Of a stretch of 64,000 nucleotides of DNA, positions 37,738 through 48,179 are shown piece after piece. The stretch covers positions 1 to 64,000 of the forward strand of contig NZ_JAGGJW010000003.1 of the NCBI RefSeq assembly GCF_017873175.1, given 5' to 3'. A program made the position numbers and the translations under genes. This DNA comes from Neorhizobium petrolearium. GTDB taxonomy: Bacteria; Pseudomonadota; Alphaproteobacteria; Rhizobiales; Rhizobiaceae. Positions within the stretch are counted from its first letter, which is position 1; each line of letters begins with the position of its first letter. The notes beneath the pieces are model-generated. The model saw only the letters and a list, made by a program, of their open reading frames with translations, did no database searches and had not been told where the DNA came from.

Positions 37738-37880
37738 GCAAAAGCAGAAAGCCCGGCGCGGGAGGAGGTGCGCCGGGCTTCTGAAACTGACCAACAACCG
37801 GGAGGAGGAGGTGTTGCTGGTCCCATCGTGGACGCTTGGGAGGAGGAGTGCGCCCGTCGACGATTTGGTTATACATCATT
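37738..37880 (-). ncRNA. Minus-strand sRNA with three anti-Shine-Dalgarno hairpins (cuckoo/CcsR-like)
   Basis: Three hairpins in about 110 nt each expose CCUCCUCCC when read on the minus strand: 37830-37835 with 37850-37855, 37790-37798 with 37813-37821, and 37750-37758 with 37771-37779. The first two stems each contain a U-G wobble that would be an A-C mismatch on the plus strand, which fixes the RNA strand. The last hairpin is followed by TTTCTGCTTTT and serves as terminator. TATAAC near 37873 could be the -10. The motif recalls alphaproteobacterial CcsR and cuckoo RNAs, which bind Shine-Dalgarno-like sequences. The copy number of three is notable. Confidence 0.8.
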
Positions 37881-37982
37881 GAAGCTCAAAAAACAGCCAA
37901 AATTTTGCACCGCAGCAATGCAAAAATTGCATAGCTTTCTTCCTCGCTTGCGATACGCCTTTTCCTGGGCCATGGTTCACTC

Positions 37983-38468
37983 ATGAGTCTCGAATCCGTC
38001 CGCGCCTTCTTCGCCATCCGCGCTCCCGAAATCGAAGTCATCGTCACCGAGGAAAGCTCCGCCACGGTGGCGCTTGCTGCCGAAGCCCATGGCGTGGCTC
38101 CCGAACAGATCGCCAAGACGATCTGCGTGCGCGCGGGCGAAATGACGGCGCTTGTCGTCATGTCAGGCGCAAGCCGGCTCGACAACCGGAAATTCCGGGA
38201 TCGTTTCGGCGCAAAGCCGCGCATGCTCGGTAGCGAAGAGGTCATGGCGATCACCAGCCATCCGATCGGCGGCGTCTGCCCGTTCGGACTTGCAACACCG
38301 GTGCCGGTCTATTGCGACGTCTCGCTCCGGAGATTTTCCGAGGTCGTGCCGGCGGCGGGCGCGATCAACGCCGCCGTCCGCATCGACCCGGACCGAATGG
38401 CAGGCCTGACCGAAGCAACTTGGGTCGATGTCAGCCAGGAGCCGGCGAACGGCGAGGCAACCTTCTAG
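37983..38468 (+). CDS. YbaK/ProX-type aminoacyl-tRNA deacylase
   Basis: This 161-residue stand-alone YbaK-like domain has the conserved lysine in AKTICVRAG, GASRLDNRKFR and the GGVCPFG loop. The family trans-edits mischarged tRNAs (Cys- or Ala-tRNA-Pro and others). Substrate cannot be assigned from sequence. It is monocistronic. Confidence 0.88.
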   Translation: MSLESVRAFFAIRAPEIEVIVTEESSATVALAAEAHGVAPEQIAKTICVRAGEMTALVVMSGASRLDNRKFRDRFGAKPRMLGSEEVMAITSHPIGGVCPFGLATPVPVYCDVSLRRFSEVVPAAGAINAAVRIDPDRMAGLTEATWVDVSQEPANGEATF

Positions 38469-38546
38469 AAGTGCGCGGCGTCACGGGCCACGCTTTTGGC
38501 TTCCCGTCCTTCCGCACCTGCCATCGGGAAACGACCTCCTCTTTCG

Positions 38547-38918
38547 CTAGAAGCGATCGTTGATATAACGACGATACCACGCCTGCTTGTTGTCGGCCGC
38601 GGCGGTCGCGACGACATAACCGATCGCAAAGCCGATCGCGCCGATCAGAGTAAAGAGGGTCGTCGTGGCGGCAGGATGTTCCCGGATCGTCCCGGCGACC
38701 GAAGAGGCCTCGTGCTGAACGTAACTTGCCGCACCGCTGGCACGTTCTGCGATCTTGCCATAGGCCATGCCGGTCTTTTCAGCGAGAAGCTCGCGCAGGC
38801 TGGTGATCTCGGAGCGCAGCGTTGCAATCTCGTTGCCGAAGTCTTCGCTGGGCTCGTGGTCGAAAGACGACCTATCCGATTTGATGGGCGTCTTCAGGTT
38901 TCTGACTGGCTCTGCCAT
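38547..38918 (-). CDS. Small DUF883-like membrane protein
   Basis: The protein has 123 residues: a hydrophilic N-terminal half with a coiled-coil-like stretch (about 28-50, IATLRSEITSLRELLAEKTG), an Ala/Ser-rich linker and a C-terminal helix (about 83-106). This layout resembles the ElaB/YqjD (DUF883) proteins that tether to the inner membrane and in E. coli bind ribosomes in stationary phase. The match is by architecture only. Confidence 0.7.
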   Translation of the reverse strand: MAEPVRNLKTPIKSDRSSFDHEPSEDFGNEIATLRSEITSLRELLAEKTGMAYGKIAERASGAASYVQHEASSVAGTIREHPAATTTLFTLIGAIGFAIGYVVATAAADNKQAWYRRYINDRF

Positions 38919-38996
38919 ACCGGCCTCCTTGTGCGTTGATCGAGAGATCGTTCAACTGCGGAAGGCCGGATAGGTTCCTCTTTTCAGGAAAAGAGC

Positions 38997-39224
38997 CTAC
39001 CGGCTTTTGGCCAGAGCCTCGGCCAATGCCGACAGCTTTTCCTTGTCATCCGAGCCTTTTTGCAGGGAGTTCACGAGGATCAGCGCGAGCGCTTCTGCGT
39101 CGGGGCTGGCCTTGTCGATACGGTGCTCGGCGCAGGCCTGGTCAAAAACCTGCTGTAGCAGGTTGAGCTGCTCCGGATTGACAGGCTTGCGGATCATTTG
39201 TGTAGACATCGAATGTGCAGACAT
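38997..39224 (-). CDS. Small hypothetical protein
   Basis: This 75-residue predicted helical protein is rich in Leu, Ala, Glu and Lys, with neither a signal peptide nor a membrane segment. Starts at 39224, 39209 or 39197 are all possible. Its composition is like that of real genes in the neighbourhood. I do not recognise the family. Confidence 0.6.
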   Translation of the reverse strand: MSAHSMSTQMIRKPVNPEQLNLLQQVFDQACAEHRIDKASPDAEALALILVNSLQKGSDDKEKLSALAEALAKSR

Positions 39225-39701
39225 AGAACCTCGCTACATCTCGTCCGATCGGCAAACATATCCCTTCGGCCTGTTTGCAACGAAAACCGGAGACGATCAT
39301 CGGCGGCTTTTTGCGACAGACTTGCGTCGAACTTGCCGCCACCCGAGGAGCGATAAGGTCTCCGACCGAAGGCTGCTTAACGTGAGACTTTCCTAATAAA
39401 TTGGCAACAACAATTAAAGAGGGGTAGATTATTAGGGTAGACGCGTAGGGATTTCTACCTAGAGCACGCCACAATCTTCCAGATCCGCTTGAGCTCCCTG
39501 TTTTCCGCATATCGTTATCGCAAAACCGCTGTACACTTTTGCGCGCGTCATGCTCTTAGGGCCCTGCCTGCGTCAAGCCGGCATCAAAAAGGCTTTCTGC
39601 CCATGGCCATCTCCTTTTTGGAGACAGCGCCGGTCGGGACGGCCGGTTTCTCCCGCAAGCACGAGGAGCCCGCGCCGTGCGGGGGCCGGTGCGGGCGGCG
39701 A
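39225..39701. other. Gene-free stretch with an A/T-rich block and a GC-rich hairpin block
   Basis: No credible gene. Around 39395-39465 the sequence is unusually A/T-rich and contains GGTAGA ... TCTACC (inverted repeat of 6 bp, about 31 bp apart) around GGGTAGACGCGTAGGG; this may be a promoter-operator zone. Around 39640-39700 there are GC-rich inverted repeats after the end of the small secreted-protein gene, without a T-run. Confidence 0.45.
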
Positions 39702-39917
39702 CTATTCGGTGGCTTCGGTCTTCTGTCCTTCGGCCTGCTGACGCTTCAGCACCGCAGCCTGTTCATTGCGCGCACCCGCTGCCGGAGTTGTGATGCTCGC
39801 CGTGGTAATCTCCCTGTCCACCTTCGCGGAGGCCGTCACATTATGGCTGGGGCATTCCGCAAGGGCTACGGATGACGACAGACCAAGCACTGCGGCGATT
39901 ACGAGAAATGTCTTCAT
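39702..39917 (-). CDS. Small secreted protein, unknown function
   Basis: The protein has 71 residues. The start MKTFLVIAAVLGL follows a strong AAAGGAG ribosome site. A signal peptide with likely cleavage at VALA/E gives a mature chain of about 51 residues with one Cys and a Gln/Glu/Ala-rich end. No family recognised. Exported to the periplasm by prediction. Confidence 0.7.
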   Translation of the reverse strand: MKTFLVIAAVLGLSSSVALAECPSHNVTASAKVDREITTASITTPAAGARNEQAAVLKRQQAEGQKTEATE

Positions 39918-40047
39918 GTCATTCTCCTTTCCCTGTGGCTGCAAGAGCAGGTTACCCCGCAATGCAATGAACCCGAAATCACGAATTTTCGTCTTCGAGT
40001 GCCATTATCCTGCCGTTTTCCCTGCTCCGTCGCTCGCGCCGGGCCAA

Positions 40048-40230
40048 TTACATCAATTTCGAAAGGGTTTCGCGGTTCACGAATATATCTGTCTTTCCGG
40101 CTTCATAAGCCGGATGGCTGAATTCAAACGGTGGCTTTTCGGGCATCTCAAGGGCCTGCTTGATACTGACAAGCCCAACGGGAACAAACTCGTCCCCTTT
40201 GCGGACGACCGCCTCGACGATCTTGTACAT
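40048..40230 (-). CDS. Small hypothetical protein (60 aa)
   Basis: This soluble protein begins MYKIVEAVVRKGDEF and is preceded by a very purine-rich leader (GGAGGAGGGGAGGAA), a strong ribosome site. The sequence looks like a folded beta-alpha mini-domain, without a signal peptide or membrane helix. I do not recognise it. The leader itself would be an ideal target for CCUCCUCCC-bearing sRNAs such as the one at 37738-37880 (inference). Confidence 0.65.
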   Translation of the reverse strand: MYKIVEAVVRKGDEFVPVGLVSIKQALEMPEKPPFEFSHPAYEAGKTDIFVNRETLSKLM

Positions 40231-40360
40231 TTCCTCCCCTCCTCCAGGGCGGAGTCCATCACAACACGGACCCTGCCAGCATCTTCCATACAGAAGCGGC
40301 TTTTTTAAGGTGAGGGAAGTAAAACTCCGAACCTCCACCCGGAAACAACTCCCGGATGCC

Positions 40361-40534
40361 TCAATGCAGGTCCAGTGGAAGCTGGATACCTTTCGGAATA
40401 TTCGGTTTACGCTGGCTGGCGACCTGAATCTTCTGGAATATCTCGCGCCGACGCTCCGCCTCCGCCTCGCGGATTGCCCGGGATGCCGCAACGGCGGCCA
40501 TGGCGCGCTCAATCACCTGTTCGGCTCTGGTCAT
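40361..40534 (-). CDS. Small hypothetical protein (57 aa)
   Basis: It begins MTRAEQVIERAMAAV behind AAAGGAAAACAAGG. It is an amphipathic Ala/Arg/Glu-rich helix over two thirds of its length, then a Pro-containing end (GIQLPLDLH). It could be a small regulatory or assembly peptide; no family recognised. An upstream in-frame start at 40609 exists but lacks support. Confidence 0.5.
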   Translation of the reverse strand: MTRAEQVIERAMAAVAASRAIREAEAERRREIFQKIQVASQRKPNIPKGIQLPLDLH

Positions 40535-40745
40535 CCTTGTTTTCCTTTGCGGCAACTCCTTTGTTCTCTTTTTGTTCTCATAAATCGGAACCGATGTCAA
40601 GCTTCCCATGGCTGGAGTGACGAAAGAACCTTCCTTTACCCCTCCTTAAATCGCCGCATTTAGAGTCCAGCGAAGGCCCGGGCGATCGGACAATCGAGTA
40701 ACGGCCTGTTTTGACAGGCGAGTAACGGGGGTAAGCCGGCTCATC

Positions 40746-43136
40746 ATGGCAGCCAGAGGCAGATCAGACAGGCGCGTTGAACCGTCCTTCGAGGGCCCGC
40801 GGGCGCGTGACGATATCCGTCTCGACGCGGACGAGCGCATCGTGGGCACAGGGCGGCCTGTCAGGCGGTTGCCAAAAGCGGAAAGAGAAGACGACCGCGC
40901 CGAGCGCCCTGAACGTCCTCGCCCCTCCCGAAAGAAGGCGTCTCAACGCCGGAGAGGCGGCGGCTTCTTCGGCCCACTGCGTTCCCTCGTCTACTGGTGC
41001 ATCGTACTTGCGATCTGGGGCGGCATAGGCGTCGGCGGCCTTGTCCTTTATTATGGGGCACAGATGCCGGCTGCCAGCACATGGTCGATCCCGGACCGTC
41101 CACCGAACATGAAGATCACGGCGATCGATGGCTCCGTCATCGCCAACCGCGGTTCGACCGGCGGCGAGGCGCTGGCGCTCGAGGAAATGTCGCCCTACCT
41201 CCCGCAGGCGGTAATCGCCATCGAGGACAGGCGCTTTTATTCCCATTTCGGCGTCGATCCGTTCGGCCTTGCGCGCGCGCTTGTCAACAACCTGACGGGC
41301 CAGCCGATCCAGGGCGGTTCGACCATCACCCAGCAGCTCGCCAAAAACCTTTTCCTGTCGCCGGAGCGCACTTTCGAGCGCAAGATACAGGAAGTGCTGC
41401 TCTCGTTCTGGCTGGAGCACAAGTTCAGCAAGGACCAGATTCTTGCCATGTATCTGAACCGCGTCTTCTTCGGCTCGAATGCCTACGGCGTGGAAGCCGC
41501 CTCCCGGCGTTATTTCAACAAATCCGCCCGCGACGTGAATCTCGGCGAAGCCGCGACGCTCGCCGGCCTTCTCAAAGCGCCTTCCCGCCTGTCGCCTGCT
41601 CGCGATCCGCAGGCAGCGGAAGCCCGTGCCCAAGTCGTGCTCGGCGCCATGCGCGAAGAAGGGTATATCACCGACAGCGACCTCAAAACCGCCATGTCGC
41701 AACCGCCGGCCAAGGCAAAAAGCTACTGGTCCGGCGCGCAGCACTATGCAGCCGACATGGTCGTCGACGAAGTGAAGGGCCTGATCGGCGAACCGAAGGT
41801 CGACGTCGTCGTGGAGACCACGGTCGACCTCAGGCTTGAAGAAGCCGCCGAGAAGGCGTTGAACGATGTCCTGAAGAAGGAAGGCGGCAAGCTCAACGCA
41901 TCGCAGGCGGCCCTCGTTTCCGTCGATGCGACGGGCGCGATCCGCGCGCTGGTCGGCGGCCGGGATTATGCGGAAAGCCAGTTCAACCGAGCGGTCAAGG
42001 CGAAGCGCCAGCCGGGCTCGGCCTTCAAGCCCTTTGTCTATGCCGCGGCACTGGAGGCAGGCGCCCGACCGGATTCCATCCGCAACGACGCGCCGGTGAC
42101 GATCGGCAAATGGACGCCTGAGAACTTCGACGAGAAATATCGCGGCGATGTCACGCTGGCGTCGGCGCTTGCGCAGTCGCTCAATACGATTGCCGCGCAG
42201 CTCGTCATGGAAGTCGGACCGGAGAACGTGGTGAGCCTCGCACATCGGCTCGGCATCGATTCCGACCTGCAGGCCAATGCCTCGATCGCGCTCGGCACGT
42301 CGGAAGTGTCGCTGGTCGAGCTCACCTCGGCTTACGCCTCCTTCATGAACGGCGGCTACAAGGCGACCCCGCATATCGTCAAACGCATTCTCGATACCGA
42401 CGGAAAGGTTTTGTACGAGGCCGATTACACCAATCCGCCGCGGGTCTTGAGCGAACCCGTGGCGGCAACGATGAACAGCATGATGAATCGCGTCATCAAC
42501 GAGGGCACCGGCAGGGCAGCGCGGCTGGACGGATGGCAGGCCGCCGCCAAGACCGGCACGACCCAATCGTTCCGTGACGCGCTTTTCGTCGGCTATACCA
42601 GCATCATGACGACGGGCGTATGGTTCGGCAACGATGACGGCGCCTACATGAAGAAGGTGACGGGCGGCGGATTGCCGGCCAGGGCCTGGAAGGAATACAT
42701 GACGGCGGCGATGAAGGGTTATACGCCGACGCCGCTCTTCGGCACCGGCCGCGGGCTTGTCCTGCCGCCTCCCGCAGCCCAGCCGGCGTCCGAGCCGACG
42801 ACGATCGGAGACATTATTTCCGGCATCCTTCCCGGATCCGCCCGCCGTGCGCAGGAGGAGCTTCCTCCCGATTATCCGCCGGCGCCAAGGCCTCCCGCCC
42901 GGGATTCCGCCTCCGTCGAGCGCAACCCCTATAACGACCGCACCTATGGCAATCTCGTGCCGCCTGCCGATGTGCCGGGGCGCGACTACCGCCAGTATCG
43001 CGGCCCCTATGACGCGCGCGCCCCCATTCCGCCCGGGGGAGTCGGCGGCCCCGTTCCGCCCGGTGAGGTCGGCGCCACAGGCTCCACCGGCCAGCCGCGA
43101 CAGACGACGCTCTTCGACATCCTCATGGGCCAGTGA
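40746..43136 (+). CDS. Class A penicillin-binding protein (PBP1A type)
   Basis: This 796-residue bifunctional peptidoglycan glycosyltransferase/transpeptidase is anchored in the inner membrane. A basic, Arg/Pro-rich cytoplasmic tail of about 80 residues precedes one transmembrane helix (81-103). The glycosyltransferase Glu160 is in IEDRRFYSHFG. The transpeptidase has S425-x-x-K428 (GSAFK), SLN and K602-T-G. The last roughly 110 residues are Pro/Gly/Arg-rich and probably disordered. It lies upstream of dnaK in the same direction, but a separate heat-shock promoter intervenes. Confidence 0.92.
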   Translation: MAARGRSDRRVEPSFEGPRARDDIRLDADERIVGTGRPVRRLPKAEREDDRAERPERPRPSRKKASQRRRGGGFFGPLRSLVYWCIVLAIWGGIGVGGLVLYYGAQMPAASTWSIPDRPPNMKITAIDGSVIANRGSTGGEALALEEMSPYLPQAVIAIEDRRFYSHFGVDPFGLARALVNNLTGQPIQGGSTITQQLAKNLFLSPERTFERKIQEVLLSFWLEHKFSKDQILAMYLNRVFFGSNAYGVEAASRRYFNKSARDVNLGEAATLAGLLKAPSRLSPARDPQAAEARAQVVLGAMREEGYITDSDLKTAMSQPPAKAKSYWSGAQHYAADMVVDEVKGLIGEPKVDVVVETTVDLRLEEAAEKALNDVLKKEGGKLNASQAALVSVDATGAIRALVGGRDYAESQFNRAVKAKRQPGSAFKPFVYAAALEAGARPDSIRNDAPVTIGKWTPENFDEKYRGDVTLASALAQSLNTIAAQLVMEVGPENVVSLAHRLGIDSDLQANASIALGTSEVSLVELTSAYASFMNGGYKATPHIVKRILDTDGKVLYEADYTNPPRVLSEPVAATMNSMMNRVINEGTGRAARLDGWQAAAKTGTTQSFRDALFVGYTSIMTTGVWFGNDDGAYMKKVTGGGLPARAWKEYMTAAMKGYTPTPLFGTGRGLVLPPPAAQPASEPTTIGDIISGILPGSARRAQEELPPDYPPAPRPPARDSASVERNPYNDRTYGNLVPPADVPGRDYRQYRGPYDARAPIPPGGVGGPVPPGEVGATGSTGQPRQTTLFDILMGQ

Positions 43137-43198
43137 AGCGCGATCGCAAAAGGATAGAGCAAAGTCTTATATTTGCTGAGATACAGGCGATTTCTCGC

Positions 43199-43230
43199 CT
43201 TGCAGTCGGAAAAACCCGTCCTTATATACG
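43199..43230 (+). promoter_or_regulatory. RpoH (sigma-32) promoter of dnaK
   Basis: CTTG at 43199-43202, 18 bp, then CTTATATACG at 43221-43230. This is a full match to the alphaproteobacterial heat-shock consensus as I know it (CTTG, 17-18 bp, CYTATNTNNG). Transcription would start about 105 bp before dnaK. Confidence 0.8.
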
Positions 43231-43341
43231 CGGCATGACCGCAGCCGGTGCTGCGAAATCTGAAAGACCATCCCAGTCGAGGAACTGTCAAGGGAATGCC
43301 TGAACGGGGTTCCGACGGTTCGCTTAAAGGAGAGAGAAGAA

Positions 43342-45243
<1,902 letters not shown>

Positions 45244-45290
45244 TAGCCGGTTGCCTGATGGCAAGACCTCGACCATAGTTGACAGTGTAT

Positions 45291-45312
45291 CCGGCTGCCT
45301 TCGTGCAGCCGG
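45291..45312 (+). promoter_or_regulatory. dnaK-dnaJ intercistronic hairpin
   Basis: CCGGCTGC and GCAGCCGG form an 8-bp perfect stem with a 6-nt loop between dnaK and dnaJ, followed by AATCCTTT. It probably acts as a partial terminator or a processing barrier that lowers dnaJ relative to dnaK (inference). Confidence 0.5.
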
Positions 45313-45338
45313 AATCCTTTCCGGAGCCGGTTACCTCC

Positions 45339-46478
45339 ATGGCAAAAGCAGACTTTTATGAAACGCTGGGTGTCGGCAGAACGGCTGACGAGAAGGAACT
45401 GAAGAGTGCCTTCCGCAAGCTTGCCATGAAGTATCACCCGGACAAGAACCCGGATGATGCCGAGGCCGAAAAGAAGTTCAAGGAGATCAACGAGGCCTAC
45501 GAGACCTTGAAGGATCCCCAGAAGCGCGCGGCCTACGACCGATTCGGCCATGCCGCCTTCGAGCAGGGCGGAATGGGCGGCGGCTTCGGCGGCGGCGGGG
45601 CCGGCTTCTCCTCGGCCGGCGGCTTCTCCGATATCTTCGAAGACATCTTCGGCGAGATGATGGGCGGCGGGCGTGCCCGGCGCTCGGCCGGCGGTCGCGA
45701 GCGCGGCGCCGACCTTCGCTACAATATGGAAATTTCGCTGGAAGAAGCCTTTACCGGCAAGACGGCGCAGATCAGGGTTCCGACCTCGATCACCTGCGAC
45801 GTCTGTTCCGGCTCGGGCGCCAAACCCGGCACGCAGCCGAAGACCTGCCCCACCTGCCAGGGCTCGGGTCGGGTGCGCGCAAGTCAGGGCTTCTTTTCGG
45901 TCGAACGCACCTGCCCGACCTGCCACGGCCGCGGCCAGACGATTACCGATCCCTGCACCAAGTGCCACGGCCAGGGCCGCGTCACGGAAGAACGTTCGCT
46001 GTCGGTCAACATCCCGGCCGGCATCGAAGACGGCACCCGCATCCGCCTGCAGGGTGAAGGCGAGGCCGGCACGCGCGGCGGTCCCGCGGGAGATCTCTAC
46101 ATCTTCCTGTCGGTGAAGCCGCACCAGTTCTTCCAAAGGGACGGGGCGGACCTTTATTGCGCCGTGCCGATCTCCATGACGACGGCAGCCCTTGGCGGCA
46201 CCTTCGACGTGGCGACGCTCGACGGAACGAAATCCCGCGTCACGGTGCCGGAAGGCACGCAGCCCGGCAAGCAGTTCCGCCTGAAGGGCAAGGGCATGCC
46301 TGTACTGCGATCCAGCCAGACGGGCGATCTCTATATCCAGATCCAGATCGAGACGCCGCAGAAGCTCACCAAGCGGCAGCGCGAACTCCTGCAGGAATTC
46401 GAATCCCTCTCGTCGAAGGAGAACAATCCGGAATCCACCGGCTTCTTTGCTAGGATGAAGGAATTCTTCGACAACTGA
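45339..46478 (+). CDS. dnaJ: Hsp40 co-chaperone DnaJ
   Basis: The protein has 379 residues. J-domain with HPD ([10 protein letters not shown]), a Gly/Phe-rich linker ([14 protein letters not shown]), four CxxCxGxG zinc repeats ([32 protein letters not shown]) and the C-terminal peptide-binding domain. It stimulates the DnaK ATPase and delivers substrates. The start [12 protein letters not shown] was chosen; an in-frame ATG twenty codons earlier would span the intercistronic hairpin. Confidence 0.98.
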   Translation: MAKADFYETLGVGRTADEKELKSAFRKLAMKYHPDKNPDDAEAEKKFKEINEAYETLKDPQKRAAYDRFGHAAFEQGGMGGGFGGGGAGFSSAGGFSDIFEDIFGEMMGGGRARRSAGGRERGADLRYNMEISLEEAFTGKTAQIRVPTSITCDVCSGSGAKPGTQPKTCPTCQGSGRVRASQGFFSVERTCPTCHGRGQTITDPCTKCHGQGRVTEERSLSVNIPAGIEDGTRIRLQGEGEAGTRGGPAGDLYIFLSVKPHQFFQRDGADLYCAVPISMTTAALGGTFDVATLDGTKSRVTVPEGTQPGKQFRLKGKGMPVLRSSQTGDLYIQIQIETPQKLTKRQRELLQEFESLSSKENNPESTGFFARMKEFFDN

Positions 46479-46507
46479 GCTCGGGGCCCGAGCCGAAAAC
46501 AGATACG

Positions 46508-46535
46508 CCGGTCCCCAAAGGGCCGGCGTTTCGTT
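46508..46535 (+). terminator. Terminator after dnaJ
   Basis: GCCGGTCCC and GGGCCGGC pair around a short AAAG loop and are followed by GTTTCGTTT about 30 bp after the dnaJ stop. Termination is plausible though the T-run is interrupted. Confidence 0.6.
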
Positions 46536-46785
46536 TATGCTGGCGACTGGATGGACGAACTCGCGAGTACCGTCCGAAGAGAAACAGGCAGGCGGCAGCG
46601 CCTTGCCCAGCCACAGGCATAACCACCGAGCGCCATCAGCGTGTTCGCCGGCCCGTTCCGACGCGTTTTCGATCTCCAGACGCTTCCTCGTTGGCCTTGG
46701 TCAATCGCTTCGACTTTCGCGGTTGCCCCTCCTGCGTCCAGACCAGCGCCCTATCTACCTCGGTTATCCAGCGCAGGGAGCTCGC

Positions 46786-47967
46786 ATGACCGAGAGCGGA
46801 CAACAATGGCTTCGGCAGGACGACCAGGAAGCCACCAGGGCGAGCTTTCCGGAGCTCTTCTTCGATCTGGTTTTCGTATTCGCGCTGATCCAGCTCTCCG
46901 AGACGCTTGCCGCCGATTTCACGTTCGGCATCGCCGCAGAGACGCTTCTCTTCATCTTCGCGCTGTGGTGGGTCTGGATCCACACGACATGGATCACCAA
47001 CCTCCTGAACACGGAGATCACTCCGGTCCGGCTGCTGCTCTTTGCCATGATGTTCCTCGGCATCGTGCTGGCGATCACGCTTCCTCGCGCCTTTACCGAT
47101 ATGGGCCTTGCCTTCGCACTCGCCTATTCGGCCATGCAGCTCGGCCGCTCGCTGTTCGCGCTCTATGCCTTCCGGCAGGCAGGCGATGCCGGCTCGTTCA
47201 TGTCCCTCCTCAGGATCACCGTCTGGCTCTTTCTGTCGAGCGTCCTTTGGATCGCCGGCGGTGTTTCGGAACCGCGCCTGCGTGTCATCCTGTGGATTGC
47301 GGCACTTGCCATAGAATATATCGGTCCGGTGCTGCGGTACTGGCTGCCGAGGCTCGGTCCCTCGCCTCAGGAAACGCTTGATATCAGCGGAGAGCACCTC
47401 GCCGAACGCTGCGCGTTGTTCGTCATCATCGCGCTCGGCGAGACCATCATCACCACCGGCAAGAATGCCTCCGGCCATCTGGAGATCGAAGCCACGTCGC
47501 TGGTCCTCCTCTGTGCATTTTTGTCCACCGTGCTCATGTGGTGGATCTATTTCCACGACGGACAGGAGCGTGCCGCCGATAAGGCGGAAGAGACGGCCGA
47601 ACCGCAGATCATCGCCCAGCAGCTCTTCACCTACGGCCATCTGCCAATCGTCGCAGGGATCATCCTGACGGCGGTCGGCGAGGATTTCAGCCTGTCGCAT
47701 CCCGAAGAAACGGGATCGTATAGTCATGCTCTCGCGCTGCTCGGCGGCCCTATCCTGTTTCTCGGCGGCACGGCCTTGATGAAGACCATGGCCTCACGCT
47801 ACGTCCCCTACTCGCACGTCACCGGCATCATCCTGCTTGTCGCCTGCTTCCTGCTCGTTCCCTTCATCGCGAATTTCCTCACGCAGGTACTCGCGAGCAC
47901 GATCCTGCTTGTCGTCGCCCTATGGGAATATGTGGCGCTGAAACGGTTCCGCCGCGCCGCCGCCTGA
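46786..47967 (+). CDS. LtrA-family membrane protein
   Basis: This 393-residue protein has about ten to twelve transmembrane helices and the signature of the low-temperature-requirement A family: SFPELFFDLVFVFAL near the start and ERCALFVIIALGETI in the middle. The biochemical function of LtrA is not established. The start behind GGGAG at 46777 was chosen; the frame is open to 46537 but that section does not look coding. The 300 bp before it hold only the dnaJ terminator. Confidence 0.85.
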   Translation: MTESGQQWLRQDDQEATRASFPELFFDLVFVFALIQLSETLAADFTFGIAAETLLFIFALWWVWIHTTWITNLLNTEITPVRLLLFAMMFLGIVLAITLPRAFTDMGLAFALAYSAMQLGRSLFALYAFRQAGDAGSFMSLLRITVWLFLSSVLWIAGGVSEPRLRVILWIAALAIEYIGPVLRYWLPRLGPSPQETLDISGEHLAERCALFVIIALGETIITTGKNASGHLEIEATSLVLLCAFLSTVLMWWIYFHDGQERAADKAEETAEPQIIAQQLFTYGHLPIVAGIILTAVGEDFSLSHPEETGSYSHALALLGGPILFLGGTALMKTMASRYVPYSHVTGIILLVACFLLVPFIANFLTQVLASTILLVVALWEYVALKRFRRAAA

Positions 47968-47972
47968 GCGCC

Positions 47973-48179
47973 TCAGTAATGTGGCGGCCTGGTGATCGGC
48001 GCCGCCTCCCGCGAGGCTTCCTCCAGCTCCAGGAACCGCTCCGTCAATCGGTCGAGCTTGATGCGGGCCTGCTCAAGCGCCTTCCATTGGCCGGCGACCT
48101 GGTCGGACAGTTCCTCGATCACCTTGGCCTGATGGGCGGCAAGCTCTTCGAGCTTCACCAGCCTTTCCTCGTCACTCAT
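47973..48179 (-). CDS. slyX: SlyX-like coiled-coil protein
   Basis: The protein has 68 residues: heptad-like helix over residues 5-50 (LVKLEELAAHQAKVIEELSDQV) and the typical terminal PPHY motif. SlyX function is unknown. It overlaps the end of the cupin gene by 8 bp and is surely co-transcribed with it. Confidence 0.85.
   Translation of the reverse strand: MSDEERLVKLEELAAHQAKVIEELSDQVAGQWKALEQARIKLDRLTERFLELEEASREAAPITRPPHY

Noticed and set aside
37544..37879. 111-codon minus-strand frame across the csp-ybaK gap
   Set aside because: Its codons are dictated by the three hairpins of the sRNA; Pro/Leu-rich nonsense without a ribosome site.
39142..39510. 122-codon minus-strand frame overlapping the 75-residue hypothetical protein
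   Set aside because: It spans the A/T-rich putative control region and has no start signal; the overlapping shorter gene has better composition.
40764..42566. Open frame of 600 codons antisense to the PBP1A gene
   Set aside because: The plus-strand frame contains all PBP motifs; the antisense product has none.
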